Origin: an uncultured bacterium
GTDB lineage: Bacteria > CSSED10-310 > CALFER01
Assembly (NCBI GenBank): GCA_937951895.1
Contig: CALFER010000072.1
Span: 1 to 64,000 of the forward strand
Length of the DNA: 64,000 bases
Direction of reading: 5' to 3'
Shown here: piece after piece, positions 41,492 through 49,550 of the stretch
How the letters are laid out: the number at the start of each line of letters is the position of its first letter
How positions within the stretch are numbered: position 1 is the first letter of the stretch
Notes under the pieces: model-generated
Databases searched by the model: none
What the model was told of the DNA's origin: nothing
The model's input: the letters and a program-made list of their open reading frames with translations, nothing else
Position numbers and translations under genes: made by a program

Positions 41492-43920
41492 TCGAGATCG
41501 TAAAGGGCGGAATCGCGTCCTCCTGTATGGATTGTGAGATCACGCTTCTGGCGGTCGAGTTCGCCGCCTTCGAGCCAGGCGATCTTCCGCTGAAACACGG
41601 CGCTCTCCGCCTGTCTCCCCTGTCGTTCCAGAATGGCAGCAGCCATCTTGTATCCGATCATGTTGTCCACCGACGGATGCCGCCACCTCCGATTGGCTCG
41701 CTCGACCAGGAACTCCGCCATTCCCAGATCGTTGTTCTTGTAGGAAATGTACGCCAGATGAAGGAGCAATGACGGTTCTTCTCCGAACCGAACCATCAGA
41801 CGATACAGGACCTCTTCGGCTTCATCATACCGGCCGCTCCGGATCTTGTACAGGGCGACTCCGGTCCCGGCTTCGACCGACGGTACTTTGCGGATCACCT
41901 GCCGACACCATCGAGACAGTTCCTCGGGCGGGATGAATGATTCGAACGATTCGAGCAATGATCGTGAGAAAAACATAAAATTCAAAGGCAGTTCCCTGTT
42001 TTCGGTCAGATACTCGACGTTCGCGAAGTTTTCCACCACGAGCTGTTGCAGATCGACCCCGCTGTTCCGGAGCAGAGGATCTCTTTCGATACCGAAATTG
42101 ATGCTCACTCCGATGGCCGCATGCAGATCGGCCCGATCGGTTTTCGACACCATCCGATTGAAAACCGATGCGGTTGCGCGGTATTTCGCTTCGGCATCGA
42201 ACGGTTCCAGAGCAACGGCGATTTCCGCCTGTTCGATTGCCGCTTCCGGGCGATGCAGGCGCATGAGCGATTGCGCCAGCATGTGACGATAAAACGCATA
42301 GTTCGGACACAGATCGACTGCGACCCTCAGGTTCCGGAGAGCAGCCTCCGGCTTTCGCTCCTGGTCGGCACACAGGCTGAGATAATACCAGGGATGCGCA
42401 TTCAACGGTTCGATCGAGGCCGCGGCGCGATACCAGCGTTCGATCGCAGGCCAGTTGCCCTGTGGTAACAGAGCCCTGGCCTTGCTCGTGCAGATCTCAC
42501 CGGCATAAGGTGCCGCCGCCAGCAACACGACAGCGAACGAGCCGAACCGGAATGCAGAGGTCGACATGCGACGGCAGGAATCCGTATCCGGCCCGGTTTG
42601 AACCATAATCCAGATCATGAAGACCATCAGCCACGTGCCGGTATCATGCGCGTGAAACCGGAAACTGAAGAACAGATCGACAATCAGGCCCGCGGCCATC
42701 AACAGCCGGTATGGAAATCCGGAATCCGTTCGGCGATACGCCCTATGAAGCAGAAGAAGCAGAAATCCCGTGAACAGCAGCAATCCCGGCCATCCCGTCC
42801 CTGTCAGGACATCCAGGTAGGCGTTGTGTGCTTCGATCAGAAACTGGCGGGTGGGTGGTTCGAGCGGGTTAAGGGAGGCCCATGCCTGCGGGAAGATGTA
42901 TCGATTCGTGCCGAGTCCGTAACCGGTAAGCGGTCGATCCGCCGCCAGTTCGATGAACGCCTCCCATGCACGCACTCTGGGATCCAGATTCAAGTGCGCA
43001 AATGACACCATGCGGCTGATCATCTTGGTGTTGAGCGACAGTCCGAGCATCAGGGTGAGCATCAGCATGCCGAAAATCCTGTATCGCCAGGTCCGCGTCA
43101 GTTTTTTCTGAGCCCACATCAGGCCCAGGATCACGTCGATCAGCAGCACAATCAGGCCGGTCCTGGAGAAGGATCCTGTGAGGAGATACATGACGGAGCC
43201 CAGGAGAATGCCGGCTGCCGCTGCTTTGCGGCGCAAGGAGGAATCCGATGCGAAGATACCGAGAAGAAACGGGATGCCGATCACCAGAGGAAAGATGACA
43301 TAGTTCGGATGACGCTGATACACAAACCATCGGAATGCGAAGCCTTCCCGCCATCCGAGGTGCGCGACCCGGTCCAACATGGTCCAGCCCGCGAAGAGGA
43401 TATGGGACGACAGGATCATCATGATCATGTCTTCGGGGATCCGACGTCGGGAATCGGAGTTGAAAAGAGCCGATCCGGCCAGGAGCAGCAGACCGTAAAA
43501 AACGAACAGAACGGTCTGTTTCAGCGCGGCATGAGGGTAAACGGATGTGACGCACACGACCAGGCTCCAGAGACAGAATGCGCCATACAGCGTAAAGAGC
43601 GGGATGTCGGGTTGTGCGACTTTGAAACTGTTTTTGCGGAACACCAGGAAGAAAAAGATCAGCGCCGCTATCAATCCCCAGGGGTCACGTTCGATATGCA
43701 ATTCACAAAATGGAGGCGCATTCAAACCGATGACGATACAGAACCAGCCGACCGCATCGTTTCCGGAACGAAACGACCGGACCAGCGCGATGAGTATCGC
43801 CAGTAACACGGCAGCGATTCCGAATCGTCGATCCGGGAAAGTCACGTATGCCTGTGATCCGCCCAGGAGCAGCACGGCTACTGCGACGAGAAAACCGGGC
43901 AAACGCCGGAACCCCGTCAT
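41467..43920 (-). CDS. O-antigen ligase-like membrane protein with C-terminal TPR region
   Basis: 817 residues. About twelve membrane segments fill the first 480 residues; the Wzy_C/ligase region is visible as PLTGYGLGTNRYIFP and the periplasmic loop EAHNAYLDVLTGTGWPG. The remaining 330 residues are helical with TPR-like units (AAVDLCPNYAFYRHMLAQSL). Proteins of this family join or polymerise polysaccharide on the periplasmic face of the inner membrane. The ATG overlaps the previous gene's stop as ATGA. Confidence 0.88.
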   Translation of the reverse strand: MTGFRRLPGFLVAVAVLLLGGSQAYVTFPDRRFGIAAVLLAILIALVRSFRSGNDAVGWFCIVIGLNAPPFCELHIERDPWGLIAALIFFFLVFRKNSFKVAQPDIPLFTLYGAFCLWSLVVCVTSVYPHAALKQTVLFVFYGLLLLAGSALFNSDSRRRIPEDMIMMILSSHILFAGWTMLDRVAHLGWREGFAFRWFVYQRHPNYVIFPLVIGIPFLLGIFASDSSLRRKAAAAGILLGSVMYLLTGSFSRTGLIVLLIDVILGLMWAQKKLTRTWRYRIFGMLMLTLMLGLSLNTKMISRMVSFAHLNLDPRVRAWEAFIELAADRPLTGYGLGTNRYIFPQAWASLNPLEPPTRQFLIEAHNAYLDVLTGTGWPGLLLFTGFLLLLLHRAYRRTDSGFPYRLLMAAGLIVDLFFSFRFHAHDTGTWLMVFMIWIMVQTGPDTDSCRRMSTSAFRFGSFAVVLLAAAPYAGEICTSKARALLPQGNWPAIERWYRAAASIEPLNAHPWYYLSLCADQERKPEAALRNLRVAVDLCPNYAFYRHMLAQSLMRLHRPEAAIEQAEIAVALEPFDAEAKYRATASVFNRMVSKTDRADLHAAIGVSINFGIERDPLLRNSGVDLQQLVVENFANVEYLTENRELPLNFMFFSRSLLESFESFIPPEELSRWCRQVIRKVPSVEAGTGVALYKIRSGRYDEAEEVLYRLMVRFGEEPSLLLHLAYISYKNNDLGMAEFLVERANRRWRHPSVDNMIGYKMAAAILERQGRQAESAVFQRKIAWLEGGELDRQKRDLTIHTGGRDSALYDLDQLFVGVP

Positions 43921-45464
43921 CGAAGTGCCTCCTGTTTCCCCAGCAGAACCCATGGGCCGCTCCGGTATCTGACCACGGGAGACATCCCCCGGCCCTCCAT
44001 GATTCTCTCGAGTGCTTCCATCGTCTCCGGCCCGGTCGCGCGCACCAGAAAAACATCGAAGTATTGGATCTGCCCGGCGTCGGGCAATCTCCCCGTTCGG
44101 ATCCGCATCCGGTCCATCTCCCCGATCGAGTCCGGAGCATATCGGATCGGCATGTGGGACAGGAGTGCGAACGGATTGATGACACATCCCCTGCCCTTCG
44201 ACTGGGCAAACTGATCGATATGATCGTACACGCTATGATCCGTGAATCGACTGCGTGTATCGGTCATGATACAGGCCAGACGCTCAGGCCGGGTCGCATG
44301 ATTCATACATTGGAACGCCGGCGACGCTTCCGCATCGAACCGATAATACAGGTCCGCCATGTGGATATTCAGGCTGAGTCCCGCCAGGATCAGCACCCCA
44401 TCCGCGTAGACTCGTTTTCGAGTCTGAGCCGGCAGAAGCAGCAAGCTGGCGGCTGCAACGAAAAATGCGAGCCGATTGAACAGCCAGACTGCCGTGAGGC
44501 TGGAATATGGGCAGAGAAAGTACGCCAGCAGTGTGCATCCGGCGATGATCCCGCACCGGATCGTCTCGGTCCGTTTTCCGCGCACGGAAAGAATCACGTA
44601 AACGAGCGCGAGGCCGACCATCGCAAAGAACGCATATCGCGCTCCCCGGCCCGGATCCCCGCTGATGACGAAATCCGGGAAGTATCTGAGTTTGATCCAC
44701 GGAGATGGAATCTGAAGCTTTTTACTCAGAAACACCTCGTCCGCCCCGGAGAACGTCAGATGGCTCCTCCAGATGAAAAACAGGACACCCGCCGGGAGAT
44801 TCGCGAGGACACACGCACCGATTCCACGCAACCGTTGCGATCTCGGAATTGCCAGGACGGCGGCACATGACAGCATCAGCGCGATCATCCATGCAAAAAG
44901 GTGCATCGTGAAGGTAAGGAGCATCGCCAGGCAGTACAGCAGCGACCATCCCCGCCAACCCGCCCCCCCCGCCCGGATGAACAGCGCGAGGGAAATGAAC
45001 ACCAGAGGAATAGCGGCGAGAAACGGTAGAAATCCCCATGAGAAATTGAAATTGAACAGCATCAGCGGGATGAAAAGTGCATAGTTCCGGGGCCGGCCGG
45101 CTGCACGCAGCAGGAAAATGAAACTGAGAGGCGTCAGGATGAAATACCATCCGATCAGCGCCTTGGCATACCCTTGGGCCGTGATGAGTGGCACCAGCCA
45201 CCGCGCCGGGACGTATACCGCGCTGTACGGGGTGAACCAATCGAACTGCAGAGATTCCCCGCAGGCAAAATTCGAGTCGCTGGATTCGGCGACAGCCTGG
45301 AACAGGGTGAGATGGACCGGATAATCCACCAGAGGAGGAAAGCGGACGGAGGCGATCACGACGAGGGGAAGCAACGTGAGAGCGATCAACCCGGACCAAA
45401 AAACGATGCGCTCGATGCGTTGTCCGGTGTACGCACTATTTCGCCGGGTCGATTCCGTTTCCAT
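43917..45464 (-). CDS. Polytopic membrane protein, 515 aa, surface-glycan cluster
   Basis: I do not recognise a defined family. About ten membrane spans are visible, with an early periplasmic loop (RFPPLVDYPVHLTLFQAVAE) whose acidic and aromatic residues resemble those of membrane glycosyltransferases. A C-terminal soluble domain (about 400-515) follows. It lies between two other large membrane proteins and overlaps both. A GTG three bases upstream is an alternative start. Confidence 0.72.
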   Translation of the reverse strand: METESTRRNSAYTGQRIERIVFWSGLIALTLLPLVVIASVRFPPLVDYPVHLTLFQAVAESSDSNFACGESLQFDWFTPYSAVYVPARWLVPLITAQGYAKALIGWYFILTPLSFIFLLRAAGRPRNYALFIPLMLFNFNFSWGFLPFLAAIPLVFISLALFIRAGGAGWRGWSLLYCLAMLLTFTMHLFAWMIALMLSCAAVLAIPRSQRLRGIGACVLANLPAGVLFFIWRSHLTFSGADEVFLSKKLQIPSPWIKLRYFPDFVISGDPGRGARYAFFAMVGLALVYVILSVRGKRTETIRCGIIAGCTLLAYFLCPYSSLTAVWLFNRLAFFVAAASLLLLPAQTRKRVYADGVLILAGLSLNIHMADLYYRFDAEASPAFQCMNHATRPERLACIMTDTRSRFTDHSVYDHIDQFAQSKGRGCVINPFALLSHMPIRYAPDSIGEMDRMRIRTGRLPDAGQIQYFDVFLVRATGPETMEALERIMEGRGMSPVVRYRSGPWVLLGKQEALR

Positions 45465-47331
45465 CACCGATCATCTTGAGTGACTCGGGCGATGAGGTCA
45501 ACAGCTTTTTCCGGACAAGTTCGCGTTCATCGTCTCGCACGTAAAGCCTCGACCCGATCTCCTCATGGTTTTCAGCCGATTGAACAAACCGCACGACCGC
45601 ATCAAAATCGAGGCGACGGGACGTCGGATCCGAAATCCGTCCCATGGACCGCGCACAGGCATCCCAATCGGACAGAAAGAACGAACGGATTCCCTGGATC
45701 AGATGAGCCGCATCGGCAACTCCGGGAGGAAACGGTTTGGGAGCATCTTCGATCGGCGCGCCATGGAGAATGCCCAGCCAGGCCTGATTCCAGGGGAGAT
45801 TGCGCGGACAGAACGCCAGCAACCAGATCAGAAACGCGGCGAAACCAGTCATCGCGGTCGATAACAGAACAGGCTTCATCCATGGAAACCTCCGATACAA
45901 TCCGCAGAAAACGCAACAGGAAGCCCATACCAGACAGACGATGGCGAACCCGATCACGCGATCTCGTGCAACCGGCTTGTGGGTCAGCGTAAACCCGGGT
46001 TTCAGGATCTTCTGAATCCCCTCCTCCCAGACTGTCCATCGGTTGCGCCAGTGGGATTGCTCGTACCGATCCGGTGAGAGGATGGTCGACGGATCCGGGT
46101 TCCCGAAGAAGAGCATCGTGAGATCGTCGAGATTTTTCGTATAGGCACCCATGAGTAAAACCGCCCACAGGAGGAGGATCGGGATCGAGATCCAGCGGAG
46201 AGTGACATTCATCCTTCGCAACAGCCGCAGGAATCCGATCGCGGCAAATGGAATCATCGAACACAGGCGTCTCGGACCGAAGGATGCGCCACCCCACCAG
46301 TCGAATGACGCAGCGGAGATATAAATCGAGATCGGAACCAGGATTCTGCCGGAAGTGATCAGCAGGCGATGAAAGGGGGAGTCTCTGCGGGAAAAAGGGA
46401 TATACAGGCCGGCAAATCCGAGAAACAGACCGGGTGCCCACGGGAGAAAGCCATGAAATCCGCTCAGAAGAAAGGGGATGACGGCCGGGCGGGTCCATAT
46501 CATGTAACCGCTTCCCTGCGGCATCAGGAACCAGGAGTCGAATTGGATTTTCCATGCCGCGCATTGAACCGCGGCCACCAGGAGTCCCGCGCCGGCGATG
46601 CCTCCGAGAAAACCGATCGCGTCTTTGCCGCGCGGTGTGGTCTTGCTCCGATCCATCCGAATTGCCGTCACCGTCATCACAACGGCCGGAATGACGGCCT
46701 CCTGCCACCTCACGATCACCAGACATCCGCCGATCAGGCCGAACGTGGCGCCGGAGACGATTCCGGGACGATTGACGCAACCGCGCAGAGACAGGGCCAG
46801 CAGCGTGGCGAAGAGTGCGCTGAGCAGATGGGAATTGAGATAGAATCGGGTTCCATACAGAGCCAGCGGGCTCGAGAAGAAGACGCAGAGAATCGTGATG
46901 CCGGCGAGATCGACCGAGACGTCACTGCGGCGCAGAAGCCTGAACAGCGCCACCAGCAGCATCACAACCATCAGCATCGAAAGCGGGGCGATCGCCGATT
47001 GAAACGACTCACCGGTTGGATCCAGCATCCCGGATGGGAGCAGAATGGCCAGAGGAAGCCAGAAGAGAGCCGGTCCGATACTGAAGGTGTTCTGAAGCGC
47101 TCCGCCGGGAAGAATGATCGTCAGGCTCCGAAAGACCTCGGAAAACTCGTTCGGGAACAGAAGGAGTTCGTCGTGCAGCAGCAGATCCCCGTCCGTCGCG
47201 ATTGAGGCAAACTGCGCCACGTAAAAGGATTCATCCCATCCGAATAATCTCGGAGTCCGGAAAAAGAAGAAAACGAGACCGACGGCGATGATGACCCAGC
47301 GGCAGGCGAGCAGCAGGCGAAGTATCTTCAT
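45436..47331 (-). CDS. Polytopic membrane protein, glycosyltransferase-39-like, 631 aa
   Basis: About twelve membrane segments. The first periplasmic loop has RLFGWDESFYVAQFASIATDGD, the aspartate-bearing loop usual for family-39-type transferases and related membrane glycosyltransferases. The last 110 residues are soluble. It is the first gene of a three-gene minus-strand run with the next membrane protein and the O-antigen ligase, with overlapping ends. The ATG at 47331 is taken over an in-frame start 39 bases upstream. A TTGACA lies upstream but no -10 box at proper spacing. Confidence 0.78.
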   Translation of the reverse strand: MKILRLLLACRWVIIAVGLVFFFFRTPRLFGWDESFYVAQFASIATDGDLLLHDELLLFPNEFSEVFRSLTIILPGGALQNTFSIGPALFWLPLAILLPSGMLDPTGESFQSAIAPLSMLMVVMLLVALFRLLRRSDVSVDLAGITILCVFFSSPLALYGTRFYLNSHLLSALFATLLALSLRGCVNRPGIVSGATFGLIGGCLVIVRWQEAVIPAVVMTVTAIRMDRSKTTPRGKDAIGFLGGIAGAGLLVAAVQCAAWKIQFDSWFLMPQGSGYMIWTRPAVIPFLLSGFHGFLPWAPGLFLGFAGLYIPFSRRDSPFHRLLITSGRILVPISIYISAASFDWWGGASFGPRRLCSMIPFAAIGFLRLLRRMNVTLRWISIPILLLWAVLLMGAYTKNLDDLTMLFFGNPDPSTILSPDRYEQSHWRNRWTVWEEGIQKILKPGFTLTHKPVARDRVIGFAIVCLVWASCCVFCGLYRRFPWMKPVLLSTAMTGFAAFLIWLLAFCPRNLPWNQAWLGILHGAPIEDAPKPFPPGVADAAHLIQGIRSFFLSDWDACARSMGRISDPTSRRLDFDAVVRFVQSAENHEEIGSRLYVRDDERELVRKKLLTSSPESLKMIGDGNGIDPAK

Positions 47332-47421
47332 GGCAGAGCGTATGGTCGGGTATTCGGTGCGTCCTGTCAAGCAGACACGGGCAGGGGTTGCGCAGGCCTC
47401 CCCGGGTCGGCTGGCAATCGC

Positions 47422-47895
47422 TTATGAGGCCGTTCCGGAAGACTCGAGAAGGGAATCGACGGCAGCCGTGTATTCGGAACGGTTCTGTAACCCGGAAAAT
47501 GTTCGGATGAGTTTGCCCTGGTGAAAGAGCATGACCGTGGGAACACCGCGGATATTGAACCGGCGAGGAGTCACCGGATTATGATCGACATCGATGGCCG
47601 CCACGGTCAGCCGCCCGGCATACTGCTCAGAAAGATCCTCGATCATCGGAGCCAGACGTTTACACGGGCCGCACCATTGCGCATGAAAATCGACCAGAAC
47701 AGGCACTGAGGAAGTCCGGATGAGTTCATCGAACTGGGTATCTGTGAGTGATCGGGATTGTCGGGATTGTCGGGATTGATCGGAAGACCTTCCGCATAGC
47801 CCGGACAGTCAGGTCTCGATTCCGAAACGGGGCAGTATCCAGATCTGAAGTGCGAGATATGCGGCGATGAACGCGAGCAGATGCCAGGTTTTCAT
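47422..47895 (-). CDS. Putative selenoprotein: membrane-anchored thioredoxin with in-frame TGA (Sec29)
   Basis: 157 residues if the TGA at 47811-47809 is read as selenocysteine. The ATG at 47895 has GGAG 7 bases upstream. Residues 1-28 are a membrane anchor (MKTWHLLAFIAAYLALQIWI ... GIET). U29 and C34 form a U-x4-C pair (ETULSGLC), then a QSR-repeat linker (about 39-50) and a thioredoxin domain starting LTDTQFDELI with WCGPCK intact and cis-Pro in RGVPTVM. The frame downstream of the TGA has no ATG or TTG before the fold, and its only GTG (47706) would remove the first strand and helix. A SECIS-like hairpin follows the TGA. The alternative is a 28-residue gene plus a thioredoxin with no start. 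Reading as Sec is inference. Confidence 0.8.
47752..47778. repeat. Three tandem copies of a 9-bp unit
   Basis: TCGGGATTG occurs three times in a row. Read on the minus strand it encodes repeated Gln-Ser-Arg, forming the linker between the membrane/Sec segment and the thioredoxin fold. The unit length keeps the frame. Confidence 0.9.
47771..47811 (-). promoter_or_regulatory. Bacterial SECIS-like element downstream of in-frame UGA
   Basis: The UGA is at 47811-47809. Upper stem CGGAA/UUCCG (47794-47790 with 47785-47781) closes a GGUC loop (47789-47786). Below an internal loop of 5 and 6 bases, a lower stem CGGG/CCCG pairs 47803-47800 with 47774-47771. The loop begins 19 bases after the UGA. The E. 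coli fdhF element also presents GGUC on a short stem at nearly the same distance. Confidence 0.75.
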
Positions 47896-48017
47896 TGGTT
47901 CTCCATTTCCAGGGCAGGGCGGTTGAGGAGCGCCTGCATGTATTGGATGATTCGGAGACAAAGGCGTTACAAACGCGTGTCCCGGAGGTGGCGGGAATGG
48001 ATTCGGAACGAAATCTG

Positions 48018-48046
48018 TTGACCGGGCGTGTTCAAATCAATAAACT
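48018..48046 (+). promoter_or_regulatory. Sigma-70 promoter of the 48104 gene
   Basis: TTGACC (48018-48023), 17 bases, TAAACT (48041-48046). The leader of about 50 bases ends in AAAAAAGGAG before the ATG at 48104. The rest of 47896-48103 shows nothing else I can support. Confidence 0.6.
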
Positions 48047-48103
48047 GTTGTGCGCTTATCCGGCGGATCGCCCTGCGGCGCCGCTTCAAAAAAGGAGTTT
48101 GTT

Positions 48104-48427
48104 ATGGCAAAGGACCAGTTCAAGGCAAAGGTAAAGGCCAGGCTCGTATCCAATCGTTTCGGTGTGATGCCGTTGATTGATAAAGGCGAAGAGTTCCTGT
48201 GCGTGGATGCCAACTACAATTTCCTGATGATCCGCAAGGAACGGATCGAGATGATGGCGCAGATCGCGCTTCCCGAAACCTACGATTCCGGTCTGTATGA
48301 AAAGGCGAAGGAAGCGGCGAAGCCCTATCTCCCGACCGATCAGAAAAAATACGACTCGCTCGTGAGCTTTCTGAAAAACACCGGCGCGACCGGGTTTATC
48401 GACCATTACACCAAGGTCATGGGCTGA
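48104..48427 (+). CDS. Small lysine-rich hypothetical protein, 107 aa
   Basis: I do not recognise it. It begins MAKDQFKAKVKARLVSNRFG and has no signal or membrane segment; the first half looks like a small beta domain (GVMPLIDKGEEFLCVDANYNF) and the second half is helical. AAGGAG precedes the ATG. It has its own promoter. Its last 11 bases overlap the tail of the convergent radical SAM gene. Confidence 0.75.
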   Translation: MAKDQFKAKVKARLVSNRFGVMPLIDKGEEFLCVDANYNFLMIRKERIEMMAQIALPETYDSGLYEKAKEAAKPYLPTDQKKYDSLVSFLKNTGATGFIDHYTKVMG

Positions 48428-49550
48428 CGCGAGATCGTCGTTTCCGGCCGGCTTTCAACCGGAACGTCTCCCCGATCAGGCGCGGAAGAAATCGACAGTT
48501 GAACAGAATGTTCAGTGTTGTGAAGCACTCGTGCGTACACACGCATCGCGAATTTTTGATGAACCGGCGGATACCCTCCGCCTCGGCGGATTTCCATAGC
48601 GCCCCGAGATCATACTCGAAATCCCGGATGTTTCCGAAAGGACGATCGATCAACTCGCAGGGGTGGATGTCTCCTCCGGAATACATCACTCCGGCAATCT
48701 GTCCTGCGAAACACGGAGTCTGATACGCGCCACTGCGCGCCACCTCCGCGATCATACGTCGGCTGATCAGATTCTTCGCATTGATGAACTCGGCAAACGC
48801 AAATCGCTGATACCCGCGCATCCCTTCCTCGCGCAGTCCCCGCTCCAGCCTGTCGTTGAATCGCTCGAACAATCCGATGTCAACCTCGCGAGTCGCAGGA
48901 TCCCTCGGCATGCCCCTCACCAGAGTGTTGAAGTAATTCTGGCATCCGAGAGTCTCGCGGACAAACCGATACACCTCATCCAGATCGTTTTGGTTGAAAG
49001 CCGAGACCGTTGTGGTCGCATTGACATTGAAGTTGGGCCACTTCTTTTCCTCTTCCTTGAGGCGCTTGAAGGTCTCGACCGTGCGTTCAAACAATCCCTG
49101 GGTTCGACGGCTCGCATCGTGTTTACCGCCCACGGCGTCGAACGAAACCGTTATGGAAACATGGAGATCCGGGCAGGATCCGGCCACAATCCGCGCAAAC
49201 CGTACCGCCTCATCCGGAAGCGATCCGTTCGTCGGACACTGGATTTTCTGAACACCCGCATCCCGATGATACACCTGGGCGATCTCGGGAAGATCCTCTC
49301 GTAAAAACGGTTCGCCGCCGGTCAGGAACACGAATAACAGCCGCTTCAGTTTGCGTGCGATGGTTCCGATTTCGTCAATCGTCAGCTCAAGGCCTGTATG
49401 TTCGGAGCGTTCCCGATCGAGAAAGCAGTGGCGGCAGTTGGCCGTGCAGCGTTCGGTGACGAAGTGAATCAGGTAGAACGGAGGCCGGTTCCGTTTGTGC
49501 AGGATGTAACTGCCATAGCGCAACGCCCGGAGTGTGCGACGGAGATTCAA
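48417..49550 (-). CDS. Radical SAM protein with C-terminal Cys cluster (SPASM-like), operon gene 4
   Basis: 377 residues. The radical SAM motif is VTERCTANCRHCF (CxxxCxxC); LFVFLTGGEPFLREDL is the GGEP-type SAM contact. C-terminal cysteines (TPCFAG, GGDIHPCEL, CVCTHECF) suggest an auxiliary cluster of SPASM type. The best start is a TTG whose last three bases make the upstream stop (TTGA overlap); no ATG lies closer. It is the last gene of the UbiA operon. The substrate is unknown. Confidence 0.85.
   Translation of the reverse strand: MNLRRTLRALRYGSYILHKRNRPPFYLIHFVTERCTANCRHCFLDRERSEHTGLELTIDEIGTIARKLKRLLFVFLTGGEPFLREDLPEIAQVYHRDAGVQKIQCPTNGSLPDEAVRFARIVAGSCPDLHVSITVSFDAVGGKHDASRRTQGLFERTVETFKRLKEEEKKWPNFNVNATTTVSAFNQNDLDEVYRFVRETLGCQNYFNTLVRGMPRDPATREVDIGLFERFNDRLERGLREEGMRGYQRFAFAEFINAKNLISRRMIAEVARSGAYQTPCFAGQIAGVMYSGGDIHPCELIDRPFGNIRDFEYDLGALWKSAEAEGIRRFIKNSRCVCTHECFTTLNILFNCRFLPRLIGETFRLKAGRKRRSRVSP

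Noticed and set aside
47331..47390. TTGACA upstream of the 45436-47331 gene as part of a promoter
   Set aside because: The nearest -10-like hexamer is about 20 bases away, outside the usual 16-18.
47422..47706. Thioredoxin starting at GTG 47706 as a complete gene
   Set aside because: This start removes the conserved first strand and helix of the fold, and no ribosome site precedes it. The upstream in-frame sequence clearly continues the fold.
47728..47797. ATG at 47797 as a frameshifted start for the thioredoxin
   Set aside because: Its frame ends after 23 codons and would need a +1 shift. The TGA read-through explains the sequence with no indel and gives a membrane anchor with its own ribosome site.
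47895..48134. A plus-strand open frame of 79 codons over the selenoprotein start region
   Set aside because: It overlaps the start of the 48104 gene, has no family resemblance and no ribosome site. The -10/-35 pair inside it fits the 48104 gene.
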